Source: Clostridia bacterium
Lineage (GTDB): Bacteria; Bacillota; Clostridia; Oscillospirales; CAG-272
Length of the DNA: 45,988 nt
Direction of reading: 5' to 3'
Assembly: GCA_017396225.1 (NCBI GenBank)
Contig: JAFQMP010000029.1
Span: forward strand, 1 to 45,988
Each line of letters starts with the position of its first letter. Positions within the stretch are counted from its first letter, which is position 1. Shown here in pieces: positions 27,501 to 34,837 of this stretch. The notes below the pieces were generated by a model that saw only the letters and a program-made list of their open reading frames with translations, did not search any database and was not told the DNA's origin. The position numbers were made by a program, and so were the translations under genes.

Positions 27501-28113
27501 GATACTGCTCCGCAAAACGGTCAAGAACAGCAAGTGTGTCGGGCGTTTTGCCGTCGGCTGCCAACACGGCAGGGTCAATAAAGCGCACTGCCGCCACGCC
27601 GTGCGGCGGTATCACGTTGACACCGCGGCGATCGGCAAGCGGATTGCGCCCAAATTCGCCGCTGTCCCGCTGCATCAAGAGCTCATAGTCAAAGAGGTCA
27701 AGCCTTTTGTCGGTTAAATTTGCAAGCTCAATATACTTGCAGAGCATACCCGCCCACGCCACAATCTCCGTAACCACCAGCGGCGGAAGCTTGGGCAGCT
27801 TTTGCAGGGGATACTCATATTCCTCACCGTCACTGCCGTCCACCGAAAAATGATAGTGAATTTCGGTGCCGCGCATATGCTTGGCGGGAATTTCACAGGC
27901 ATAGACAACAAAGCCGCCCGTGGGTGCGGCATAGGTATGTGCGGCGTGCATCGCGACCTTATAAACCTCACCGTACGCGCTGCCCTTTACGGTATAAATC
28001 AAGCTGACCTGCGGCTTGCGAGGCGCCTCATCGGGCAAAATCACCTGCAGGGTGAGCGCACGCTCCGCCAAGAGATAGGTTGGCGGTGTGTGTATCCATT
28101 GACGTTTTTCCAT
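24553..28113 (-). CDS. large CehA/PHP-type metallohydrolase with lamin-tail-like domains
   Basis: The 1,186-residue protein appears modular. Residues 1-100 form an Ig-like beta domain; about 100-225 resemble a lamin-tail domain (LVVTEIVAW, KYIELANLT); a beta-rich middle follows. A PHP hydrolase domain begins near 530 with HAHTAESDG, VTDHTHY, FNHPDD, EINGARYD and EDNH (about 699), a full set of metal ligands in the CehA style. Further Ig-like domains and a second lamin-tail-like region (about 965-1140; YIELYNPT, LDGYRLAHW) complete it. No signal peptide, lipobox or membrane helix is visible. The ATG at 28113 follows AAAGGAG. It follows the DUF554 gene by 13 bases. Substrate unknown; PHP/CehA relatives cleave phosphoester or other ester bonds. 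Confidence 0.85.
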   Translation of the reverse strand: MEKRQWIHTPPTYLLAERALTLQVILPDEAPRKPQVSLIYTVKGSAYGEVYKVAMHAAHTYAAPTGGFVVYACEIPAKHMRGTEIHYHFSVDGSDGEEYEYPLQKLPKLPPLVVTEIVAWAGMLCKYIELANLTDKRLDLFDYELLMQRDSGEFGRNPLADRRGVNVIPPHGVAAVRFIDPAVLAADGKTPDTLAVLDRFAEQYPTACGNLPTRDIRLFHATTAEMGADGQAHFKKDCFDLYQKYYGRVLGLVPRGGKLSDAFFEMEISRTKERRDIRCDAAQQWRFDLFAAKKGIITTNLAPLTPGFLSAAQTLVDTRETAVPAILPIAPEGKHYLSEGDLTLHFAAFGGGVAGEATVYLLEEGSYKPRQAKLQQDGTFRAKIRYEKLSCMQGKLRYYIEVRGSLFTARLGSPEEPLTVTLTDNRGPDVTARYPAIGEVLENDFTPEIRISYYDVSGVDRKTSQIHLDGINVSEGAIFTAEGVTYRPQKKLALGKHMVELSLRDKLGNRSYEKYEFEISDGKELKLFCGQVHAHTAESDGAGTPTEAIRHARHVARMDYFAVTDHTHYMEEVDYRRQRRIADKYNAPGEFVTLYGFEMTWNNANGYFGHTNLLGTDWINLYPMSTDLAAYYRQVAADPKAIAMFNHPDDLWGNMNELAWQGEEIAERYCLAEINGARYDAYYALALSRGWRVAPLYNEDNHARDWGDSGAMGYVLAPSLTRENVMNAMRRRRTYSTTDRSMKVYYRVNGVWLGTVLDNPEKLLVEVDITTAREEGIGKIELMTEDNIVMATVDAGALTSFSWSVEINPDFDYYYLRITGDDAYTVTAPVFVTGRDLLNVKRMTYGVADSGEYPHVVTATVKNESDKPMLDVEIDLYLTAPTGFALRTLAPFETVHLGKLAPGEQRTVTRRLPELAGRHRVTAVVAGLLGKQRYADISYVLISPICITKLMPLTSPVKKGARTVANPYPYIELYNPTARTLKLDGYRLAHWHTIGSYPDAAHTLPLDGVTVPPASTLTVWVRPQGAGLTAADFNAHYGTKLLEGEDLLITEVPLLLPDQNGKRLDLLQGEELLSRVTYGYYCTHKTDVVADVPLYYRHGPDMTATERLLTPKAGEGGNAPGRVISGQIPKIMKGLPRPSEALEAERSAERERVITRLTKASLVPFRAASFVATAVSAVKGLFDTKE

Positions 28114-28126
28114 CAGCGTTCTCCTT

Positions 28127-28870
28127 TCAAAGCGGTAAAAGTGCCACAAGGGGGCAAAGCAGAATGGGCAGGAACATGGCGGGCAGCATATTGGTAATGC
28201 GTAGCTTGGTCACGCCCAACAGGTTGGTGCCGATACCGAGGACAAGCAGGGAGCCCACGGCAATCATCTCCGTTGTAATCGCAGTGGGAATGGCGCCTGC
28301 AGCAAGGAACGCCACCAGCACAAGCAAGCCCTGCACAACAAATACAGAGGCTGCGGAAAGTGCCACACCAACGCCCATGGTAGAGGCAAAGACAGCGGCA
28401 GACACCATGTCAATCAGGCCCTTGGCGTAATAGGTGGTGTGCGTATGTGCCATGGCACTTTCAATGGCGCCCGTCACGGTCATCGCGCCCACGCAAAACA
28501 GCAGCGTGGCATTGACAAAGCCCTCGGCAATGCTGCCCTCGCGTCCGCCCAGGCGGCGCTCCACAAAGGCGCCAAAGCGCTCCATCAGGTGCTCTAACCC
28601 AAACAGCTCACCAATCAGAGTACCCAATGCCATAGAAACAATCACGACCAATACATTTTTTGTCTGAATGGCACCGGATATGCCGATAAGCATCACGCAA
28701 AGACCCATAGCCTGCATGATTGCACGGGAAATTTTTCCCTCGTCTTGATGTGCATCAGGTGCGCCCGCGCGCAAACGTGCGCCGCACTGACGGAGCAGCA
28801 GACCGCCCAGAGCACCAAGGAGCACCAGCACGGCATTTACAATTGTTCCCCAAAGGGCCCAGCTTGTCAT
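28127..28870 (-). CDS. DUF554 family membrane protein
   Basis: This 247-residue integral membrane protein has about seven hydrophobic segments and the DUF554 pattern: an N-terminal GTIVNAVLVLLGALGGLL, GLCVMLIGISGAI, then FCVGAMTVTGAIESA, KGLIDMVSAAVFASTMGVGVALSA and a C-terminal GTNLLG...RITNMLPA region. The function of the family is not established; a transport role is often suggested from topology. The ATG at 28870 follows AAAAGAGG. It is first in a unit with the CehA-like hydrolase and the ABC exporter. Confidence 0.9.
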   Translation of the reverse strand: MTSWALWGTIVNAVLVLLGALGGLLLRQCGARLRAGAPDAHQDEGKISRAIMQAMGLCVMLIGISGAIQTKNVLVVIVSMALGTLIGELFGLEHLMERFGAFVERRLGGREGSIAEGFVNATLLFCVGAMTVTGAIESAMAHTHTTYYAKGLIDMVSAAVFASTMGVGVALSAASVFVVQGLLVLVAFLAAGAIPTAITTEMIAVGSLLVLGIGTNLLGVTKLRITNMLPAMFLPILLCPLVALLPL

Positions 28871-28903
28871 ATAAACACCTCTTTTGTCGGGTTAATTGTG
28901 TAC

Positions 28904-28932
28904 AGTATAGCACAAGAAGGCCATTTTTTCAA
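28904..28932 (-). promoter_or_regulatory. promoter of the DUF554-CehA-ABC unit
   Basis: Minus strand TTGAAA (28927-28932), 17 bases, TATACT (28904-28909) with TGC before the -10. The start codon is about 34 bases downstream. Confidence 0.85.
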
Positions 28933-28963
28933 TAATGAAAGAGAATAAAATTCTCTTTAACGT

Positions 28964-28996
28964 AAAAAAGGAGATGCGTTTTTGCATCTCCCTTTT
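28964..28996 (-). terminator. intrinsic terminator of the polysaccharide operon
   Basis: Read on the minus strand, AAAAGGGAGATGC, loop AAAAAC, GCATCTCC then six T. It begins immediately at the stop codon of the last gene. Confidence 0.88.
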
Positions 28997-30132
28997 CAAA
29001 GCTCAAGGTCGCTGAAAAGCTTCCCTGCGGCTCGCACCGCCGCACGCGTCATACCATTGTTCACACGAAGTGCACGGCGCACACGGCGCCATTCCCCGCC
29101 TAAGAGCAGCTTGCACCAACGGCGAACATGACAAACAGGCGTCAGCCATTTATGCCGTTGTATGATAGGATACTGGTGCTTGAGCACGCGATAGGGCACA
29201 AAAATTTTAGACAAAAGATAGCCGAGCTTTCCTCGCTTTTTCTGCGCGACGGCAATCTGATTTTCAAGCGTACCGTACACGCCTCCACGCAGAATAAATG
29301 CCTCCATACGGGCAGTGACATCGTTGTGTGCCGCATCGTCAAACCACACAGATGCAAGGTGACGTGCCGACTGTTCAAAGGTGGCAAGACCACTCTCATC
29401 AAGCAGCATATCCAACTCCGCAGTATAGGAATGATGCTTTCTCAAAAGCCACAAATCAAGCAGGGGTCTGATGCCACAGCCCCCAAGCGCAAAATGCTTT
29501 GCCATATGTGCGATATGATAGAAATAGAAATAATCCGCATCTAAGGTGTGTTCTGCAGCTTTGGCAAAGGTATGTCGCCAAACGGCGCGCAAAAGGCGCT
29601 GTATAACAGGGGGGATATGATCCTCCACCAGCGTATAATGCAGCTCCACGTGCACGCCCGCTGTCGAATAAAGCGAGAGGTCGTGCGCGCCCTTTTCGCC
29701 GAGAGTAAATTCCTCCCCATCGGTTAGTGCATCGGCAGCAGCAGAGAGATTTTCCTCCGAAACCAGCACGTCAATATCACAGCTGGTGCGCTGCCAGCGC
29801 GCAGGGTAAAGCTCACGAATAACCGCACCCTTCAAGGGCAAAAACGGAATATTTTCCGCGGAAAACGCTTCCCTGATAGCAGCCAGCGCCTCGTCCATTT
29901 GCTCTGCACGGAAAACCGCAGCAAAGCGCGCGCGGCGCAGCGTTTGTGTCGCCTCATCGGTGCCATTTAAAAGCCCCGCGGCATCAAGCGCCTCCGCCAC
30001 AAGGTGCGCCATATCGTGCGCTGTGGCGAGCGCACACAGTTCACCCAGCATATCAGGCGAAAATCCCGTTATTTCCGCCCCGTTCAGGGCGCTTTTGATA
30101 CACTGAAAAAGCATTTCAGTCGTTTCACGCAT
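28996..30132 (-). CDS. nucleotidyltransferase-fold family protein (NTP_transf_5 type)
   Basis: The 378-residue protein matches the uncharacterised nucleotidyltransferase family often found in polysaccharide and peptide-modification loci. The key block is LKGAVIRELYP followed by R and CDIDVLV (about 100-124), the acidic pair of the nucleotidyltransferase fold, then HVELHYTL and a helical C-terminal half with HIAHMAKHF. No substrate is known for the family. The ATG follows AAAAGGAGG. It is the last gene of the operon, 32 bases after capG, and is slightly more GC-rich than the operon core, so it may be a chromosomal boundary gene rather than a pathway enzyme. Confidence 0.82.
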   Translation of the reverse strand: MRETTEMLFQCIKSALNGAEITGFSPDMLGELCALATAHDMAHLVAEALDAAGLLNGTDEATQTLRRARFAAVFRAEQMDEALAAIREAFSAENIPFLPLKGAVIRELYPARWQRTSCDIDVLVSEENLSAAADALTDGEEFTLGEKGAHDLSLYSTAGVHVELHYTLVEDHIPPVIQRLLRAVWRHTFAKAAEHTLDADYFYFYHIAHMAKHFALGGCGIRPLLDLWLLRKHHSYTAELDMLLDESGLATFEQSARHLASVWFDDAAHNDVTARMEAFILRGGVYGTLENQIAVAQKKRGKLGYLLSKIFVPYRVLKHQYPIIQRHKWLTPVCHVRRWCKLLLGGEWRRVRRALRVNNGMTRAAVRAAGKLFSDLEL

Positions 30133-30164
30133 GGTGCGCTCACCTCCTTTTAAGAAATTTTTAA

Positions 30165-31349
30165 TCAGAATTTGCGCCAGACCATTTTGTTGACCACTCC
30201 TGTGTAAGACTGAATAATCTTCACAACCTTGGTCGAAACATTTTCCTCAACATAGTTGGGGACAGGGATACCGTAATCACCGTTTTCGTTCATCGCAACA
30301 GCAGTTTCCACCGCCTGTGTGAGACCGTTTTCATCAATACCCGCAAGCACAAAGCAAGCCTTGTCAAGGGCCTCGGGACGCTCGGTTGAGGTTCTGATGC
30401 AGACAGCCGGGAAGGGCTTGCCAATCGAGGTGAAAAAGCTCGATTCCTCAGGAAGCGTGCCACTGTCGGAAATGACAGCAAAGGCATTCATCTGCAGGTG
30501 GTTGTAATCGTGGAAACCGAGGGGGTCATGGCGAATGACACGCGGGTCAAGTTCAAAGCCGCTTGCCTCCAATCTCTTACGGCTGCGCGGGTGACAGGAG
30601 TAAAGAATCGGCATATCGTAGCGCGCCGCAATCTCGTTGATGGCGTGAAAGAGAGAAAGGAAATTCTTTTCGGTGTCGATATTCTCTTCTCTGTGCGCCG
30701 AAAGCAGAATGTACTTTTTGGATTTCAGCCCCAAACGGGTCAGGATATCGCTTGCCTCAATGTCAGCAAGATTGGCGCGCAGCACCTCTGCCATGGGAGA
30801 ACCGGTGACGTAGGTGCGCTCCTTGGGCAGACCGCACTCGGCAAGGTAGCGACGTGCATGCTCGGAATATGCAAGGTTGACATCGGAAATGATGTCAACG
30901 ATACGGCGGTTGGTTTCCTCGGGCAGACACTCGTCCTTGCAGCGGTTACCCGCTTCCATATGGAAAATCGGAATATGCAGGCGCTTGGCGGCAATTGCCG
31001 ACAGGCAGGAATTGGTGTCACCCAGAATGAGCAGCGCATCGGGCTTGATAGCAGCCATCAGCTTATACGAGCAGTTGATGATGTTGCCAACGGTAGCACC
31101 CAGGTCATCACCCACAGCGTCCATATACACCTCAGGTGCGGCCAACTTCAAATCCTTGAAGAAAACGCCGTTGAGATTGTAATCATAATTCTGCCCCGTA
31201 TGGGCAAGAACGGTATCGAAATACTGACGGCACTTGTTGATAACTGCAGCCAGACGAATGATTTCAGGGCGCGTACCCACAATGATGAGAAGCTTCAGTT
31301 TGCCGTTGTTTTGAAAGGAAACGTCGGAATAGTCAAGCTTGATATCCAT
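30165..31349 (-). CDS. capG: UDP-L-FucNAc-forming C2-epimerase, CapG/WbjD/FnlC type
   Basis: This 394-residue protein belongs to the WecB family of UDP-N-acetylhexosamine 2-epimerases. Seen: VGTRPEIIRLA near residue 24, HTGQNYD, LGDTNS, MEAGNRC, ETNRRI, SAHREENID, CHPRS and SDSGTLPEES. In the L-FucNAc pathway it turns UDP-6-deoxy-L-TalNAc into UDP-L-FucNAc. That role, rather than ManNAc formation, is inferred from its position directly after CapE and CapF homologues. Its ATG overlaps the capF stop by one base. Confidence 0.9.
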   Translation of the reverse strand: MDIKLDYSDVSFQNNGKLKLLIIVGTRPEIIRLAAVINKCRQYFDTVLAHTGQNYDYNLNGVFFKDLKLAAPEVYMDAVGDDLGATVGNIINCSYKLMAAIKPDALLILGDTNSCLSAIAAKRLHIPIFHMEAGNRCKDECLPEETNRRIVDIISDVNLAYSEHARRYLAECGLPKERTYVTGSPMAEVLRANLADIEASDILTRLGLKSKKYILLSAHREENIDTEKNFLSLFHAINEIAARYDMPILYSCHPRSRKRLEASGFELDPRVIRHDPLGFHDYNHLQMNAFAVISDSGTLPEESSFFTSIGKPFPAVCIRTSTERPEALDKACFVLAGIDENGLTQAVETAVAMNENGDYGIPVPNYVEENVSTKVVKIIQSYTGVVNKMVWRKF

Positions 31350-32551
31350 TATTCTACCACCTCAAAAAAAGTATCGGGCTTGCCGGGGGCAAAGCACTCG
31401 TTTGCCCACATGACGGTCACAAGGTCCTCTGTATCGGAAAGGTTGATGATGTTGTGCGTATAGCCGGGGAGCATATGCACCGCCTCAATGCGTTCACCCG
31501 AAACCTCAAAATTCAGCACCTCGTCGGAGCCGATTTTACGCTGCTGAATCAGACCCTTGCCCGAAACAACAATAAAGAACTCCCACTTGGTGTGATGCCA
31601 ATGCTGCCCCTTGGTGATGCCGGGCTTGGAAATGTTGACGCTGAACTGTCCACACTTCTCGGTACGCAGAAGCTCGGTAAAGCTGCCGCGTGCATCTACG
31701 TTCATTTTCAAGGGAAACGCCACCCGTTCACAGGGCAAATAGGAAAGATAGGTGGAATACAGCTTCTTGGCAAAGCTGTTTGCAGGAATCTCGGGCATCA
31801 TAAGGGTGTCGGGTTGTGCGCGGAACGTGCGAAGCAGCTCCACAATCTCACCCAAGGTCACGCGATGCGTAAGGGGCGCAGCACAGTAACGACCGTTTTC
31901 GGTAAGCACCGTATTCACGCCATCAAACTCACAATGATGCTCCTCGCCCAAGAGTGCTGCAATCATCTCATCGACAAGGTCGTCAATATAGAGAAGCTCC
32001 AGGGAAATAGCGGGGTCGTTTACCGTAATCGGCAGGTCGTGCGCGATGTTGTGGCAGAAGGTTGCCACCGCGCTGTTATAGTTGGGACGGCACCACTTGC
32101 CAAAGAGATTAGGAAAGCGATAAACAAGCACCTTGGCACCTGTTTTGGCGGCATAGTCAAAGAAAAGCTCCTCGCCTGCGCGCTTACTCTTGCCGTACTC
32201 GCCGTCGGCATATCTGCCGACAAGGGTCGCCTGAATCGAGCTTGACAGCATGACGGGGCAGGTGTTTCCGTATTTTTTGAGTGTATCAAGCAAGGTAGAG
32301 GCAAAGCCAAAGTTGCCTGCCATAAACTCGCTTTGATTCTGCGGACGGTTCACGCCTGCAAGATTGAAGACAAAATCTGCATTTTGGCATGCCTTGTCCA
32401 ACAGTGCCGCATCGCTCTCTACATCGTATAAGTAAAGCTCGTCAATGACAAGCGCAGGATAGCGTCTGTCCTTGCCGTCGCGGATATTCTTCAGTGCCTC
32501 GGTGAGGTTTTTACCCACAAAGCCCGCGGCACCTGTAATGAGAATTTTCAT
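31349..32551 (-). CDS. capF: UDP-6-deoxy-hexulose reductase with cupin domain, CapF/WbjC/FnlB type
   Basis: This 400-residue bifunctional enzyme carries out the second step towards UDP-L-FucNAc. Residues 1-280 form an extended short-chain dehydrogenase domain with the NAD(P)-binding GAAGFVGKNL (about 7-16) and the catalytic YGKSK. Residues 280-400 form a cupin domain (SFTELLRTEKCGQFSV, GITKGQHWHHTKWEFF) whose His residues bind zinc in CapF. This two-domain layout is diagnostic. The ATG at 32551 follows GGGAAG and overlaps the end of capE; an upstream in-frame start lacks a ribosome site. Confidence 0.93.
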   Translation of the reverse strand: MKILITGAAGFVGKNLTEALKNIRDGKDRRYPALVIDELYLYDVESDAALLDKACQNADFVFNLAGVNRPQNQSEFMAGNFGFASTLLDTLKKYGNTCPVMLSSSIQATLVGRYADGEYGKSKRAGEELFFDYAAKTGAKVLVYRFPNLFGKWCRPNYNSAVATFCHNIAHDLPITVNDPAISLELLYIDDLVDEMIAALLGEEHHCEFDGVNTVLTENGRYCAAPLTHRVTLGEIVELLRTFRAQPDTLMMPEIPANSFAKKLYSTYLSYLPCERVAFPLKMNVDARGSFTELLRTEKCGQFSVNISKPGITKGQHWHHTKWEFFIVVSGKGLIQQRKIGSDEVLNFEVSGERIEAVHMLPGYTHNIINLSDTEDLVTVMWANECFAPGKPDTFFEVVE

Positions 32552-32552
32552 C

Positions 32553-33599
32553 TTACTTCCCTGCCTTCGCAAGCTCCTCCTGAATGTAGGCAAGCGCTGC
32601 AATCTTCGCCTTGGTTTCGGCAACCGTCAGGAGTGTGGTGTTATTGGAATTAAACTCAGTGAGGGGGTTGCGCTCTGCATCGCCTTGGCTGAAATACTTA
32701 TCGTAATTGAGGCCGCGCTTGTCCGCAGGCACGCGGTAGAAATTGCCCATATCAATGGCGTGGGCGCATTCCTCGTTGGTGAGCAGGGTTTCGTACATCT
32801 TCTCGCCATGGCGGATACCGATGACCTTGATTTTGCTCTTGTCGCCGCCAAACAGCTCACAAACCGCCTCGGCCTGCGTGCCAATGGTACAGGCGGGTGC
32901 CTTTTGCACCAGAATATCGCCGCTTTCGCCATGCTCAAAGGCAAAGAGCACCAGGTCAACCGCCTCATCAAGCGACATAATAAAGCGCGTCATCGTGGGG
33001 TCGGTGACGGTAATGGGTGCGCCCTGTCTGATTTGGTCAATCCAGAGTGGAATGACCGAGCCGCGCGAGCACATCACGTTGCCGTAGCGCGTGCAGCAGA
33101 TTTTGGTTTTCTTCGGGTCAACGGTGCGCGCCTTAGCGACGATAACCTTCTCCATCATCGCCTTAGAGGTGCCCATGGCGTTAACGGGGTAAGCTGCCTT
33201 ATCGGTCGAGAGGCAAACGACGTTGGAAACGCCTGCCTCAATGGCAGCGGTCAGCACGTTTTCAGTACCAAGCACGTTGGTTTTAACGGCCTCAATCGGG
33301 AAGAACTCGCAAGAGGGCACCTGCTTGAGTGCCGCCGCGTGGAAGATGAAATCCACGCCGTGCATCGCAGCACGCACCGATGCAATATCACGCACGTCAC
33401 CAATGTAAAACTTAATCTTGTCTGCCACATCAGGCATTCTCACCTGAAAATCGTGACGCATATCGTCCTGCTTCTTCTCGTCACGCGAGAAAATGCGGAT
33501 TTCACCGATATCGGTGCGTAAAAAGCGGTTCAGCACCGCGTTACCAAAGCTGCCGGTACCACCGGTAATCAGTAGGGTTTTTCCTGTAAAAAGTGACAT
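32553..33599 (-). CDS. capE: UDP-GlcNAc inverting 4,6-dehydratase, CapE/WbjB/FnlA type
   Basis: The 348-residue enzyme starts UDP-L-FucNAc synthesis from UDP-GlcNAc (4,6-dehydration with inversion at C5, and C3 epimerisation). The Rossmann motif GGTGSFG lies near residue 14; SRDEKKQDDMR follows. The catalytic block reads MGTSKAMMEKV, with Met where most short-chain dehydrogenases have Tyr, as in the CapE/FlaA1 group. The ATG at 33599 is preferred to an upstream GTG because AGAGG lies eight bases before it. It is 12 bases after the cytidylyltransferase gene. Confidence 0.93.
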   Translation of the reverse strand: MSLFTGKTLLITGGTGSFGNAVLNRFLRTDIGEIRIFSRDEKKQDDMRHDFQVRMPDVADKIKFYIGDVRDIASVRAAMHGVDFIFHAAALKQVPSCEFFPIEAVKTNVLGTENVLTAAIEAGVSNVVCLSTDKAAYPVNAMGTSKAMMEKVIVAKARTVDPKKTKICCTRYGNVMCSRGSVIPLWIDQIRQGAPITVTDPTMTRFIMSLDEAVDLVLFAFEHGESGDILVQKAPACTIGTQAEAVCELFGGDKSKIKVIGIRHGEKMYETLLTNEECAHAIDMGNFYRVPADKRGLNYDKYFSQGDAERNPLTEFNSNNTTLLTVAETKAKIAALAYIQEELAKAGK

Positions 33600-33611
33600 A
33601 ACCTTCACCTC

Positions 33612-34001
33612 TTATTTCAAATCTTTTTTTATCTGTGTAGTGCTGATTTCGGGTGTGCGAGGCAGATAAACAACCTCTACACCCTCTTCCTTCAGAAAGT
33701 CAAATTTTCCTTTCCAATCATCACCCATTACAAAGGTATCAATGTGATATTCGTGCATATCGGTTCGTTTCTGCTCCCAATTTTTCTCGGGGATTACCAA
33801 ATCAACATAACGAATTGCCTCAAGTAGCTGCTTGCGCTGCTCGTAGGTAAAATAGCACTTTTTCTGTTTCTCGTTCCAATTGAACTCATCAGTCGACAAG
33901 ACAACAATCAAATAATCACCCAAGGCCTTGGCTCTGCGCAAAAGGTTAATATGACCATAATGTAACAAATCAAATGTTCCATATGTAATAATGCGCCTCA
34001 T
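33612..34001 (-). CDS. TagD-like cytidylyltransferase (glycerol-3-phosphate type)
   Basis: At 129 residues it is the full length of TagD/TarD, which make CDP-glycerol from glycerol 3-phosphate and CTP. The HxGH-type motif is FDLLHYGHI (10-18) and the nucleotide-binding motif RTPEISTTQIKK lies at 115-126. GDDWKGKFDFL is also typical. Its ATG overlaps the stop of the LicD gene by four bases (ATGA), and AAAGGAGT precedes it. No TagB/TagF teichoic-acid polymerase gene is in the window, so the CDP-alcohol is probably used by LicD. Whether the alcohol is glycerol or another polyol is inferred only. Confidence 0.9.
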   Translation of the reverse strand: MRRIITYGTFDLLHYGHINLLRRAKALGDYLIVVLSTDEFNWNEKQKKCYFTYEQRKQLLEAIRYVDLVIPEKNWEQKRTDMHEYHIDTFVMGDDWKGKFDFLKEEGVEVVYLPRTPEISTTQIKKDLK

Positions 34002-34837
34002 TTTGTGACTCCTTTACCAACATATTCTCTATATGATTTTTCAAAATCTATGACATCAACATAATGGTGTGGGCGGCGCTTGTCGGCAGGCGGCAGCTGC
34101 ATATAATCACCGTAAACCTGCGAAAGCCACTTATCATACGCAACAGGCGCGCGCACCGATAAACCCTCAAATTCAAGCAATGTGCCCTCGCCATACCATT
34201 CTATGGGAACTATTTCCTTTCTTCCCCACGCGCCACCGTGATTGGCAAGCATCGTACTTTGTAGAACGGATTTATACAGTGTTTCACGTTTTCTGACAGC
34301 AATTTTATACGACGGCCACCTTATTTTCAACAATAATCTAAGGAACCGCGCCTTAAAGCTTTTGGATTTAGACCGATACACTGCAGAAATTCTAAGGTTT
34401 AACAGAAATTTTTTTCGTCCCAGCCGTTTTCTTGCCTTCTTATCATCGGGATAATAATCCAACGGAAAGATATCAATGAAAACGCCGTGATTGATATCAC
34501 AATTCCTTACACTTGTTTCCAGATATGTTGTATTGCTGTTTCTTATTTTTGCGAAGCAATTCGGATAATCCAGCTCCGACAAATAGCTTTGCAAGAAATA
34601 GCCCTCAGGCAAAAGCTGCTGTCCTTTCTGCAAAAAGATTTCATAGTCTGCTCTCGGCATACCGACATCAATGTCATCGTCCCAAGGGATAAAACCCTTA
34701 TGTCTAACGGCGCCCAACAGCGTGCCGCCAAGCAAATAATATGTTAAATGCAGTTCCTCACAAACGGCAATAAAACTCTCAAAAAGCTTTTTTTCAATCT
34801 CTTTAATCGCGGCAAGCTGCTCTACTGTCAATTTCAT
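33998..34837 (-). CDS. LicD-family phospho-alcohol transferase (copy 1)
   Basis: This 279-residue protein belongs to the LicD/fukutin family, which transfers phospho-alcohols (phosphocholine, glycerol or ribitol phosphate) from CDP-linked donors onto sugars. The active-site block LLGGTLLGAVRHKGF then IPWDDDIDVGM lies at about 35-60 with the catalytic Asp residues at 53-57. NHGVFIDIFPLDYYPDD is the second conserved block. The gene overlaps the flippase gene by four bases upstream and the cytidylyltransferase gene by four bases downstream, tying donor synthesis and transfer together. The donor CDP-glycerol is an inference. Confidence 0.88.
   Translation of the reverse strand: MKLTVEQLAAIKEIEKKLFESFIAVCEELHLTYYLLGGTLLGAVRHKGFIPWDDDIDVGMPRADYEIFLQKGQQLLPEGYFLQSYLSELDYPNCFAKIRNSNTTYLETSVRNCDINHGVFIDIFPLDYYPDDKKARKRLGRKKFLLNLRISAVYRSKSKSFKARFLRLLLKIRWPSYKIAVRKRETLYKSVLQSTMLANHGGAWGRKEIVPIEWYGEGTLLEFEGLSVRAPVAYDKWLSQVYGDYMQLPPADKRRPHHYVDVIDFEKSYREYVGKGVTK

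Noticed and set aside
33612..34001. LicC-type phosphocholine cytidylyltransferase
   Set aside because: Length and the GTFDLLHYGH and RTPEISTT motifs match the TagD family, not LicC.
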